Origin: Nocardiopsis endophytica
GTDB taxonomy: Bacteria; Actinomycetota; Actinomycetes; Streptosporangiales; Streptosporangiaceae
Length of the DNA stretch: 64,000 bases
NCBI RefSeq assembly: GCF_027706725.1
Contig: NZ_JAQFWQ010000006.1
Coordinates: 48,965-112,964 of the forward strand
Direction: 5' to 3'
Shown: piece after piece, positions 9,061 through 16,933 of the stretch
Numbering within the stretch: position 1 is the first letter of the stretch
Layout: the number at the start of each line of letters is the position of its first letter
Translations under genes and position numbers: made by a program
Notes under the pieces: model-generated
The model's input: the letters and a program-made list of their open reading frames with translations, nothing else
What the model was told of the DNA's origin: nothing
Database searches by the model: none

Positions 9061-11763
9061 TCACCTCGGAAAAATCTGAGCGCCAGGCGGAACAGTCATC
9101 ACACCATCGGTAAAGTATACCCTAAAGCTCATGTTTTTCCGTTTAGCCCACTTCGCCATTTCTTCAACCCTGGCTTCCGAACAATCATGAATTGATTGCC
9201 GAACCTCAAATATACCCACCTTGTTTGTCCCCTCAGCAGTTGGCCCTGAGAGTTGGCCTGCAACCTTGGGCAACCACCTCTTAATCCCCTTCTCGCTGTT
9301 CACTGCTTTAATCTGGTAAGAATATACATCAGCCCTCTCCTCGGCCTTAATTGCGACATCAACATCGTCCATGCCAGTCTGTGAATTTACAGGAAATTTG
9401 ATCTGCTTCCCCGGGTAGCCGGATTTGACCAAATCATCTGCAAATCTGAACTCTGCAGCGTAGTCACCAAATGGCTGCTCTGCTACGGTTTCAAATTTAG
9501 TTAGAAACTTACCATAACCATCAGCCTCCGACAGTCTACCCGACTCGATGATCTCAGCGACTTGACGGCCTTGATTGGATGGGTTTACCTGAAGCCCCTT
9601 GAATATCTCGCCCCTCTGGCGCTCATTCAAGCCTGCCTGCTGAAGCTGATTATCAATTTCCTGAAAGTCTCGGGTTGTGTCATTCTTATCCAGACTCGCG
9701 CCACCGTCAGCTCGAGTATTGAATACAGAAGCTTCATTTCTTTCAGTAATAGACACGAGGCCTGGGTCATGCAGTGGCGATTCGGAATCACCCGATCCGC
9801 GAATTCCGCCTCCATCGCCTACCGCACCAGGATGCCCTGCATGGAAACCCCCAGGTCCACCCCCACTAGGGGAAACATGTTCCCCGGCCGGAGTTCCTAC
9901 CACACGCCCGCTCGGCGTGTCGCCGACACTCGCATCCCCTGAACCAGAAGTGCCCGTCTGCTGATTCTCAGGTATTTCGTCTCCATTAGCAGATACCGCG
10001 ACCTTATCTCTCTGCTCTAGTTCGATAATCTCCTGGTGCTTCTTTTCAATATCGTATTGATCGAACACCGCGCGCAAATTACCATCATACGATTCACTCA
10101 GCCGATCGAAGCGTTCAGCCTCCGCGACTGAAACCGTGTCGCGGTGGTCGGCGTCCTGCTGCTCGGGAGCGTCAGCCTGCTGGTCAGTGTCCGTCTCGGC
10201 CCGTTCCCTGTGCTGCTGATCAGTCGTCGCACCTTCACTCTTCGGAACACCGGCCTGTGTGTCCTGATCGGTGTCCGACGCCTTCCCGTGCGTCGTGTCC
10301 CGCTCGGCGGCGGAGTCAGGCGTGCCGTCAGTCGCGCCCGCACTGGCCCCCTCGTGCTTCGGTACTTCGGCCCCCTGCCCCTGGGGTTGGGTGTCCTGCA
10401 GCTGGGGCCCCTTCGGCTGCGAGTCGCCGATCTTGTTATCGAGGTCGTTGACCGTCGTGTTCAGATTCTCGGCACTGAACTGTTGATCGCTCCCGGGGCC
10501 GCTGTTGGACGACGAAGTCGAACCGTTCTCCCACCGCAGCTGCACATCCGGCGTGTGCGGCGCGGTGCCATCTCGCAGCTGGGGCACCAAGGACTTCAAG
10601 CGCCCCTGAAGCCGAGGCCCCAGAATATGCGCGCCCTGCGCCGCCAGCGTCCTGTCGCCGACGCCCGTAGCGACGGAGGCCACCTTTCCGGCCGACAGTG
10701 CCCTCCCCGCAACGGCACCGACCACAGCCATGCCCGTGTTACCTACGCCAACGCCGATCGCATGACCAGCATCGTCATCCATCTCCGTCCACGGAAAGAA
10801 CTCGTGGGCCTGACGTGCGTAATGCATGCCAATGACGTCCACGCCCCAGCGCGATGGGATCAGTGTTCCCTCCTGGAACCCGATCCCTATGCTGTTACCC
10901 GCCATGGTCCCGACCTCAACGGCGAGGTTCTTGGCGAATTCAACCCTGTTGCCCTGAGCCTCCCAAAAATCGGTTGTCCACCCGCTCTCCGGGTGGTAAT
11001 AGCCGGTGGAAGCGAGGAGCGTCATGCCGAGGTTCATTGCGAGGTGCGGGCCTGCGGTCTCCGACAAACCACGTGTAAGGCCACCGAGGAACTGCCACGT
11101 GTCGGACACGGCAAAGGCGCCGTATGTAGGAACCTGATTCACTTCGGCGTCCATGGTGACGCCGTACTCGATGACGCCTTCCTCTCCCTGCTCATTTTCG
11201 CCGACGGGGACGAACGTCGTCCCTCCGAACAGGCCCGTTATCGCGTTGGCGCATTCACGCTCCGCCTCTTGGAAAGAGGTCACGAGGCGGTTCGCCTGTA
11301 CTTTCAGGTTGACGTTCTTGTCGACGGCGTCGGTGTCGTTATTCCAGTCGTCGTCGAGGCCGTCGACGAACTCCTGAGCCGTCCCGCGGAGTTCGAGCAT
11401 CTCCCTCTTGAGCCGGTCCGCCTCCTCCGAGAATTTCTGGAGCGCCCCCGCCGCGGCGGCCATCATCCCGCCGATCTCGCCCCCCAGGTCCGCGATCGGA
11501 TTCGCCGCCCTGAGGAGCTGGTCCGACTCCGGCGCGGTGTACACACTTGCCAGGGCCTGCCAGACGCTCCTGATGTCCTGCCCGGCGGACTCGATCCCCG
11601 CCCCGCTCGAACGCGTACCGGAAGCCGCGTCGGCCAGGACCTCCGGCGCCGTTCCCGGAATCGGGATCGCCTCCGGGACGATCAGCGTCGCAGGGTCCAG
11701 GCTCATGTGCTGCATCGTCGTGGTGCCGGAGCCGCTGGTACCAGAGGTGGGGGGTGCTTCCAT
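9061..11763 (-). CDS. Type VII-secreted polymorphic toxin with PD-(D/E)XK-like C-terminus
   Basis: Modular 900-residue toxin with a good AAGGGAAGG ribosome site. Residues 1-180 are helical and WXG100/LXG-like, with Trp68 and a YxxxE-like secretion motif (Tyr75-Glu79). Residues about 225-400 are glycine- and alanine-rich with semi-hydrophobic segments. Residues about 430-700 are a disordered linker rich in Q, D, S, T and G. Residues about 765-900 form the toxin tip, with Glu771 ('YAAEFRF'), Asp800/Asp802 ('MDDVDVAI') and Gln817-x-Lys819 ('YSYQIKAV'). This fits the PD-(D/E)XK nuclease pattern with a QxK variant, as known for TnsA. DNA for the tip is A/T-rich while the N-terminal part has host composition, so tip exchange is likely. 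The immunity gene follows directly. Nuclease activity is inferred. Confidence 0.82.
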   Translation of the reverse strand: MEAPPTSGTSGSGTTTMQHMSLDPATLIVPEAIPIPGTAPEVLADAASGTRSSGAGIESAGQDIRSVWQALASVYTAPESDQLLRAANPIADLGGEIGGMMAAAAGALQKFSEEADRLKREMLELRGTAQEFVDGLDDDWNNDTDAVDKNVNLKVQANRLVTSFQEAERECANAITGLFGGTTFVPVGENEQGEEGVIEYGVTMDAEVNQVPTYGAFAVSDTWQFLGGLTRGLSETAGPHLAMNLGMTLLASTGYYHPESGWTTDFWEAQGNRVEFAKNLAVEVGTMAGNSIGIGFQEGTLIPSRWGVDVIGMHYARQAHEFFPWTEMDDDAGHAIGVGVGNTGMAVVGAVAGRALSAGKVASVATGVGDRTLAAQGAHILGPRLQGRLKSLVPQLRDGTAPHTPDVQLRWENGSTSSSNSGPGSDQQFSAENLNTTVNDLDNKIGDSQPKGPQLQDTQPQGQGAEVPKHEGASAGATDGTPDSAAERDTTHGKASDTDQDTQAGVPKSEGATTDQQHRERAETDTDQQADAPEQQDADHRDTVSVAEAERFDRLSESYDGNLRAVFDQYDIEKKHQEIIELEQRDKVAVSANGDEIPENQQTGTSGSGDASVGDTPSGRVVGTPAGEHVSPSGGGPGGFHAGHPGAVGDGGGIRGSGDSESPLHDPGLVSITERNEASVFNTRADGGASLDKNDTTRDFQEIDNQLQQAGLNERQRGEIFKGLQVNPSNQGRQVAEIIESGRLSEADGYGKFLTKFETVAEQPFGDYAAEFRFADDLVKSGYPGKQIKFPVNSQTGMDDVDVAIKAEERADVYSYQIKAVNSEKGIKRWLPKVAGQLSGPTAEGTNKVGIFEVRQSIHDCSEARVEEMAKWAKRKNMSFRVYFTDGVMTVPPGAQIFPR

Positions 11764-11810
11764 GGCCTTCCCTTAAAGCGTTCGATGTTCGGGGGTCTGA
11801 GGAGGGGCGG

Positions 11811-12149
11811 TCAGAGGTCGATGCCGGTCGTACCGCCGATGCGGCTCTGGGCGCGCTCAGCCATCTCCGTGTCCCCGTCGATGTAGGCCTGGGTGGCTTG
11901 GCTGCATCCGACGGTGGCCCTGACCGTCTTCGAGGTCATCTGCTGGCTCAAATTGCTGATGTGGTCGAAGAATTCGCTGACCGCCGTGCTGACGACCCCG
12001 CTCCCGGACGCGCTCATCGCCTCGGACAACGAGGTGAGGCCGCTGTTCGTCGAGCCGGAGAGCCCCTCCCCGCTCCCGTCTCCGACCACTTCTCCGACCT
12101 TGTTGAGCACCGTGCTGACCCCGGCCGGGTCGATATCCCAACCGCTCAT
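11811..12149 (-). CDS. WXG100-like helical protein, DUF6507 type
   Basis: Small 112-residue protein starting 'MSGWDIDPAGVSTVLNKV', a signature I associate with DUF6507 proteins of actinomycete ESX loci. The whole chain is predicted helical with a central glycine/serine turn, like WXG100 proteins. A single cysteine lies in 'ATVGCSQATQAY'. Its start overlaps the stop of the upstream gene by four bases (ATGA), and it ends 47 bp before the toxin gene. It probably acts as a secretion partner or targeting factor for the toxin, in the manner of Lap-type partners of LXG toxins; that role is inference. Confidence 0.72.
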   Translation of the reverse strand: MSGWDIDPAGVSTVLNKVGEVVGDGSGEGLSGSTNSGLTSLSEAMSASGSGVVSTAVSEFFDHISNLSQQMTSKTVRATVGCSQATQAYIDGDTEMAERAQSRIGGTTGIDL

Positions 12150-12499
12150 CGGTCTGCCTCCGCATCACTGGTGGCATCGTCCCCGTCCCGCTTCAACCTC
12201 AGCGGGCCGAACCGGTGTGCATGGAAGTCGGCCGGCAGTGGCGCGGGCTCCCCCCGACCGCTTTCGGCCATCTCCGCTTGGTGCCGCACCACCCGAGCAT
12301 CGAGCTGTGCGAGGGAGGACCTCATCTCGCCTATGGCGGCATTTATGCTGCTCATGGCCTGTGTTGGAGAGCGAGTGAACGACTGCGGCTCCGGGACGAC
12401 GGGCAGGGCTTCCTCCCATGGCCCCCCGCCGTGCGCACCAGGGCCGGACGATGCCGCTTCGGTCCGCGCTTCTTCCTCCCCGACCAGCTCAAACTTCAT
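12146..12499 (-). CDS. Small helical ESX-toxin partner candidate
   Basis: First gene of the minus-strand toxin operon, encoding about 117 residues. I place the start at the ATG at 12499 ('MKFELVGEEEAR') because GGGAG precedes it; the frame stays open to 12709 without a better start and would then overlap the divergent WXG100 gene. The mature part has a disordered, glycine- and proline-rich N-terminal half, then an amphipathic helix ('SSINAAIGEMRSSLAQLDARV'). Stop and start overlap with the DUF6507-type gene indicates coupling. Small paired helical proteins upstream of an LXG-like toxin often act as its chaperone pair. No family is recognised. Confidence 0.6.
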   Translation of the reverse strand: MKFELVGEEEARTEAASSGPGAHGGGPWEEALPVVPEPQSFTRSPTQAMSSINAAIGEMRSSLAQLDARVVRHQAEMAESGRGEPAPLPADFHAHRFGPLRLKRDGDDATSDAEADR

Positions 12500-12702
12500 C
12501 CCATTGCTCCCCGCTGCTCCCCTGGTGCCGCCTGTGCTCCCGGCTGTCACGCCGCACGCATTATGCCTATGCTTGACCACGAAAGGTGAGGGCTCCCCTA
12601 CGGGATGCGGGATGCCCGAAACGTGCGCGACTCGGGGCCGTGGATTCCCTTCGGTGCGGATCGACCCGATGAGCTGCGATGACGTGAGGAGCGACCGAAC
12701 AC

Positions 12703-13032
12703 ATGTCACGTTGGGACGTCGGCGACCAGACCCTGACGACCTTGGCCAGCCGGACCTCGACCTCGACCGACGAGCTCAGCGGGCTCATCCAGCAGCTCAT
12801 CTCGTCCGCCGAGCCGCTCGCCGGGAAGTTCAACGGTGCGGGCAAGGCCGCCTTCGACTCCTTCAAGGCGCGCTCCGAACAGATCACCGCCGACCTCAAC
12901 GCCGGCCTCGGCTCCATCAACGAAGGCCAGCGCGGCATGGACAGTGCCTTCCGCACGGGGTCCCAGACCATGGCCGACGACGCCAGCAAGAACATGTCCA
13001 GCGCCAACTTCGACGCGGCGAAGTTCAAGTAG
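12703..13032 (+). CDS. WXG100-family protein (EsxA/EsxB-like), first of pair
   Basis: Secreted ESX substrate of 109 residues, entirely helical. The helix-turn-helix has 'KFNGAGKAAFDSF' at the turn, so the WxG position reads F-N-G, with 'TLASRTSTSTDELSG' in helix 1 and 'EGQRGMDSAFRTGSQTM' in helix 2. WXG100 proteins form antiparallel dimers that are exported by EccC and activate it. The gene is divergent from the toxin-cassette operon and is followed after 83 bp by a second WXG100-like gene, which would give a heterodimer. It overlaps the alternative long start of the divergent gene by seven bases, another reason to reject that start. Confidence 0.85.
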   Translation: MSRWDVGDQTLTTLASRTSTSTDELSGLIQQLISSAEPLAGKFNGAGKAAFDSFKARSEQITADLNAGLGSINEGQRGMDSAFRTGSQTMADDASKNMSSANFDAAKFK

Positions 13033-13115
13033 GCCCTCAACCGGCAAGCCCCACGGCACACTCCGCCGGACGCCCCCTCCACCGCCATCCCGACCTCGCC
13101 TAGGAGCACCACGCC

Positions 13116-13421
13116 ATGAGCGGCAACGGACGCAACAGCTACGACATGGGCGCCTCCCAGGAGGCGCAGGGCAACATCCACACCGTGATGGCCCGCCTGG
13201 AGCAGATCATCGGCGACCGCGACACCGACGTCTCCAACGCCATGGCCGACTTCGAGGCCACCGGCGTCTCCGACGAGTACAGCTCCAAAGAGCTCAAGTG
13301 GCACAACGCCGCCAACGAGGTCCGCGAGATCATCCGGCTCGTCCGCACGACTCTGGAGGAGAACGACGGCACCGCCCAGACCGCCCTCGGCCGCGCCTCC
13401 TCTGCCGTGCAGTCCATCTGA
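13116..13421 (+). CDS. WXG100-family protein (EsxA/EsxB-like), second of pair
   Basis: Helical 101-residue protein preceded by a ribosome site in TAGGAGCACC. Size, position directly after another WXG100-like gene and coiled-coil-like heptads ('NIHTVMARLEQIIGD', 'NEVREIIRLVRTTLEEN') identify it as the second ESX helical-hairpin partner. At the turn it has 'FEATGVSDEYSSKELKW', so the canonical W-x-G is degenerate. It is expected to dimerise with the preceding protein for export. No signal peptide is present, as is normal for the family. Confidence 0.82.
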   Translation: MSGNGRNSYDMGASQEAQGNIHTVMARLEQIIGDRDTDVSNAMADFEATGVSDEYSSKELKWHNAANEVREIIRLVRTTLEENDGTAQTALGRASSAVQSI

Positions 13422-13593
13422 GTCGTCGCGCCCCGCCCCCCTGGCGGCCGTGAGCCACCGAGCCCCGAGGGCGGATCAATCCCTGTCACGGCCTTCCGCT
13501 ACGGTGCGGGAGGCCGCCGCAGCTCCACACCCCCCGTGAGCGCCGCGTGCGCCCCCGCCCCGCCCGACGCGACGAACAGAAGGACCCCTCCCC

Positions 13594-14565
13594 GTGGCGC
13601 GCGATTACGACAGCCAACTCCTGGAGTCCATCGCGGTCCGCCGCAAGCGGCTCCGGGAGGCCGTCGTCTTCGGCCCCCAGCGCAGCAGGCGCCGCCTCGA
13701 CGAGCACATCACCAAGCTCATCGCCGGCCTCGTCCTCACCGCCGTCGGTTGCGCCGGGTCGGTCGGCTGGTCCTACCTGCAGAGCCACCTGCAGTCCCAG
13801 GAGGAGGAACAGGCCCAGGAGGCCGCCGGTCCCCCCGCGGTCGGCTCCGCCCCCTTCCCCGCCGACTGGGTCGGCAGCGAGGTCACCTTCGACATGCTCC
13901 GCGACGAGCTGGACGCCGCCGACATCCCGCCCACGATGTACGTCCTCCCCGGCGATTCCCGCCCCGACCCCGGGCAGGTGGACTCCTACTTCCTCCTCAC
14001 CGCCGAGGAGGAGGGCTACATCTCCGCCGGGATCGTCGAGTACGAGCAGGGCCGCACCGGCGTGGAGTTCCAGTCCGAGGACGAGGCCGCGCGCTGGCTG
14101 TTCCAAGAGCTCGTGATCCAGGACTCCGCGCCGCGCGCGCTCTCGGCGCAGGAGCGGCAGGAGGCCGACGAGCTCGGCTCCGCCCTGGTCTCCACCGCGG
14201 AGGAGGGCCTCTCCGGGGGAGGCGAGTCGACCAAGGTCTCCCTGGAACGGGGCCAGCTCGTCGACGCGTTCGGCCACGAGAGCGGGTCGCTCCTGTTCCC
14301 CGACGGCCTTCCCTTCGAAGAGCGCGGGCTCCCCGACTTCGTCCGGGCCGAGGACGGCGCCGACTCCTATCACCGCTACCGTGTCACCTACCCGTTCCAG
14401 GTATCGGCGTCGCACTCGCCCCGCTCCGAAGACGGCCCCGGCGGCGGGCTGCGGTTCCGGATCGACCCCGGCGGATTCACCGAACCCCCCGAGCTGCCGA
14501 GCATCCGCTGGCTCCTCCGCAACGGCTACCTCGAGCGCGTCGAGGCCGAGGCCGTCCCCGACTGA
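13594..14565 (+). CDS. Membrane-anchored TNT-like domain protein of the ESX locus
   Basis: Protein of 323 residues: a short basic cytoplasmic tail, one membrane segment at about 42-62, an extracytoplasmic acidic region, and a C-terminal domain at about 216-318 that looks like the TNT (tuberculosis necrotizing toxin, NADase) fold. Marks of TNT are 'QLVDAFGHESGSLLFPDG', 'PFEERGLP', 'YHRYRVTYPFQV', a PGGG turn and 'IRWLLRNGYLERV'. By my manual alignment the arginine of the usual 'DRFG' motif is Ala225 and the catalytic glutamine before the glycine turn is missing, so activity is doubtful. The single-pass topology and its place just before eccD recall EccB, which is absent nearby. The GTG start follows AGAAGGA. 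Confidence 0.7.
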   Translation: MARDYDSQLLESIAVRRKRLREAVVFGPQRSRRRLDEHITKLIAGLVLTAVGCAGSVGWSYLQSHLQSQEEEQAQEAAGPPAVGSAPFPADWVGSEVTFDMLRDELDAADIPPTMYVLPGDSRPDPGQVDSYFLLTAEEEGYISAGIVEYEQGRTGVEFQSEDEAARWLFQELVIQDSAPRALSAQERQEADELGSALVSTAEEGLSGGGESTKVSLERGQLVDAFGHESGSLLFPDGLPFEERGLPDFVRAEDGADSYHRYRVTYPFQVSASHSPRSEDGPGGGLRFRIDPGGFTEPPELPSIRWLLRNGYLERVEAEAVPD

Positions 14566-14644
14566 CGCCGCGGCCGGCGAGCCGACCGACGACCTGACCG
14601 ACCCCTGTGACCACCGACGACGAGAACTGTGGAGAAGGACCGCG

Positions 14645-15970
14645 ATGACCACGTGGAGCCGCGTGACGCTCGTGGGCGAGCGCCGCAGGGTCGACGCCGT
14701 CCTGCCGGCCGACGAGCCCATCGGCGCGCTCATGCCCGACGTCCTGCGCATGCTCGGCGACGCGCCCGACGGCCCGGCCCTGCCGCGGCACCTCAGCACG
14801 GTCGGCGGCGACCTCCTCGACAGCGGCACGTCCCTGGCCGAGCGCGACATCTCCGACGGCGCGGTCCTGCGCCTCATCCGCGCCGACGACCCGGTGCCCG
14901 CGCCCATCGTCCACGAGGTCCCCGAGGCCGTGGGCCGCGCCCTGGAAGCCCACCCCTCCTACTGGTCCCCCGCCGCCGCCCGCTGGACGGCGACGGCCGC
15001 GGTCGTGGCGCTGACCGCCGGCGCGGGCCTGATCATGCGCGGCACGCTGCCGCCGGTCGCCGGCACCGCCGCGCTCGCGGTCCTGGCCGGCCTGCTCATC
15101 GGCGCCGGGGCCCTTCTGGGGTCCGCCTGGAAGGAGCCGCTCGGCACCGCCCTGACGCTCAGCGGCGGCGTCTTCGGCATCCTGGCGGCTTGGACCGCCG
15201 TCCCCCACTACGGCCTGCCCGAGTGGACGTGGTGGGCGCTCCCAGGGGTCATCGCCTCGCTGGTCCTGCTGCTGCTGGGGCTGACCTCGCGCCTGGGGCG
15301 CGGCGGGATCGTCGGCGGCTCCGTCTCCCTCGTCCTGTCCCTGCTGTGGATCGGCTGCCTCGCCTTCGGGCTGGACTTCGCCGAGGCGTCGGCCATCGCC
15401 GCCGTCGCGTGCGTGGTGGCCGTGAGCGTGCTGCTCCGCGCCGCCCTCGCCTTCTCCGGTCTGACCGTGCTCGACGACCGCCGCAGCGGCGGCGAGGAGG
15501 TCGCCCGCGAGGACGTGCGCACGGCCCTGGTCGACACGCACCGCAGCATGGTGGTGGCCGTCGCCGCCGTCGGTGTCGCCGCGGCGGTCGCCGGCTACGG
15601 GCTGGCGGACGACCCGTCCCCGTGGACGCTGGTGCTCTCCGCCCTGCTGGCGATCGTGCTGGCCAGCCGCTCGCGCATGTTCCCCCTGGTGACGGAGAAG
15701 GCCCCGCTGCTGGCGGCGAGCACGGCCGCCGCGATCGCGCTCGCCGCGGCCCTGACCGAGGCGGTGCCCTGGGCTCCGCTGCCGGGCCTGGCGCTGATCG
15801 CCGTCGCGCTCATCGTCCCGGTGGTGGTGCTGGCCGCCGACCCCGCCGAGCACACCCGCGCCATGCTCCGCCGCAACGCCGGCCGCCTGGAGGCGGTGGC
15901 GGTGGTCGTGTGCATCCCGGTCGCGATCGGCGCGCTCGGCACCTATGAACGCCTGCTGTCGACCTTCTAG
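14645..15970 (+). CDS. eccD: EccD, type VII secretion membrane channel subunit
   Basis: Integral membrane subunit of the ESX core complex, 441 residues. The N-terminal 85 or so residues form a ubiquitin-like (YukD) domain ('RVTLVGERRRVDAVLPADEP', 'SDGAVLRLIRADDP'), followed by about eleven hydrophobic segments from residue 115 to the end. This domain order and size match EccD. In known structures EccD dimers form the membrane barrel beside EccB, EccC and EccE. It begins 79 bp after the TNT-like gene with a GAGAAGGA ribosome site and is followed after 51 bp by the MinD-like gene. Confidence 0.9.
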   Translation: MTTWSRVTLVGERRRVDAVLPADEPIGALMPDVLRMLGDAPDGPALPRHLSTVGGDLLDSGTSLAERDISDGAVLRLIRADDPVPAPIVHEVPEAVGRALEAHPSYWSPAAARWTATAAVVALTAGAGLIMRGTLPPVAGTAALAVLAGLLIGAGALLGSAWKEPLGTALTLSGGVFGILAAWTAVPHYGLPEWTWWALPGVIASLVLLLLGLTSRLGRGGIVGGSVSLVLSLLWIGCLAFGLDFAEASAIAAVACVVAVSVLLRAALAFSGLTVLDDRRSGGEEVAREDVRTALVDTHRSMVVAVAAVGVAAAVAGYGLADDPSPWTLVLSALLAIVLASRSRMFPLVTEKAPLLAASTAAAIALAAALTEAVPWAPLPGLALIAVALIVPVVVLAADPAEHTRAMLRRNAGRLEAVAVVVCIPVAIGALGTYERLLSTF

Positions 15971-16021
15971 CCCCGACCCCTGACCGGCCGCCGCCGGGCC
16001 GGAACCGTTTGGAGGAGCGCC

Positions 16022-16933
16022 GTGAACGCCCGCACCGAGACGCCGACCGGGACCGGGGCCCGACCGGGCCGCCACGGTGATCCGGTGCTGCGCCGGATCG
16101 GCCGCGGACTCGCGCTGCCCTTCCTGCCGTCCGACCACGCGGCGGCCCACCTCGCCAGGGGCGAGGCCCTGCAGCGCGCGATCACCACCGGGCGCCGGAT
16201 CGTCGTCACCCGGCCGCGCGCCGGTGCCGACGAGGCCACGGTGACGGCACTGCTCGCGTCGGTCTTCGCGCACTACCGCCACGACCGGGTGCTCACCCTG
16301 GACATCACCCCCGGCTCGAACTCGCTGGCGCGGCGGCTGGGCGTCACCCCGTCGTCGTCCCTGGGCGAGGTCGCCCGCAGGCGCGTCTCCGCCTCGTCGT
16401 TCGAGGAGCTGACGCCGCACCTGGCGCGCGTGCGCGACCGTTTGTGGATGCTTCCTGCGGTGCATAGCGGCCCCGACGCGACCGCCCTGGACGCCGAGGC
16501 CTTCCAGGAGACGCTGCTGCCCATCACGCGCTACTTCGGGGTGACGCTGATCGACCGGGGAGCCGACGTGTTCGACGGCTTCAACCGCGCCGCGCAGGCG
16601 AGCGCCCACGCCCATGTGCTCGTCGCCCCCGCGACGGCGGAGGGCGCCGCCGACATCGGCCGCGGGTTCGACTGGATGACCACTCAGGGGGATGCGTCCC
16701 TGCCGGAGAGGATCGTCGTGGTGCTGGTGGAGCAGTCCCCTGACGAGGATCCCCGATTCGACCATGAGGGCGCGGCCGAGGTGCTGCGCAAGAGCGGCGC
16801 GGAGGTCGTGCGCATCGGCTACGACAGGCACCTGGCGTACACGGACGGCCTGCAGCCGCGCCGTCTCGCCGCCTCCACCCATGCGGCGGCGACCACGATC
16901 GCGCTCGAAGCGCTGAAGAGGGCCGTGCGATGA
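16022..16933 (+). CDS. MinD/ParA-like (EspI-type) protein with degenerate P-loop
   Basis: Protein of 303 residues with the SIMIBI (MinD/ParA) fold pattern, similar in kind to the EspI-like ATPases of ESX loci. The position of the deviant Walker A is 'VVTRPRAGADEATVTALLAS', lacking the GGxGKT glycines and lysine. The later strand 'VLTLDITPGSN' matches the switch region ('VLLVDADP' in ParA), and 'YFGVTLIDRGADVFDG' matches the Walker B/switch II strand. Nucleotide hydrolysis is therefore doubtful; a scaffold or regulatory role is possible. The GTG start follows GGAGGAG, and the end overlaps the next gene by four bases (ATGA). Confidence 0.72.
   Translation: MNARTETPTGTGARPGRHGDPVLRRIGRGLALPFLPSDHAAAHLARGEALQRAITTGRRIVVTRPRAGADEATVTALLASVFAHYRHDRVLTLDITPGSNSLARRLGVTPSSSLGEVARRRVSASSFEELTPHLARVRDRLWMLPAVHSGPDATALDAEAFQETLLPITRYFGVTLIDRGADVFDGFNRAAQASAHAHVLVAPATAEGAADIGRGFDWMTTQGDASLPERIVVVLVEQSPDEDPRFDHEGAAEVLRKSGAEVVRIGYDRHLAYTDGLQPRRLAASTHAAATTIALEALKRAVR

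Noticed and set aside
9061..11763. RHS or CdiA-type contact-dependent toxin
   Set aside because: There are no YD repeats, haemagglutinin repeats or signal peptide; the helical N-terminus and ESX neighbours indicate type VII export.
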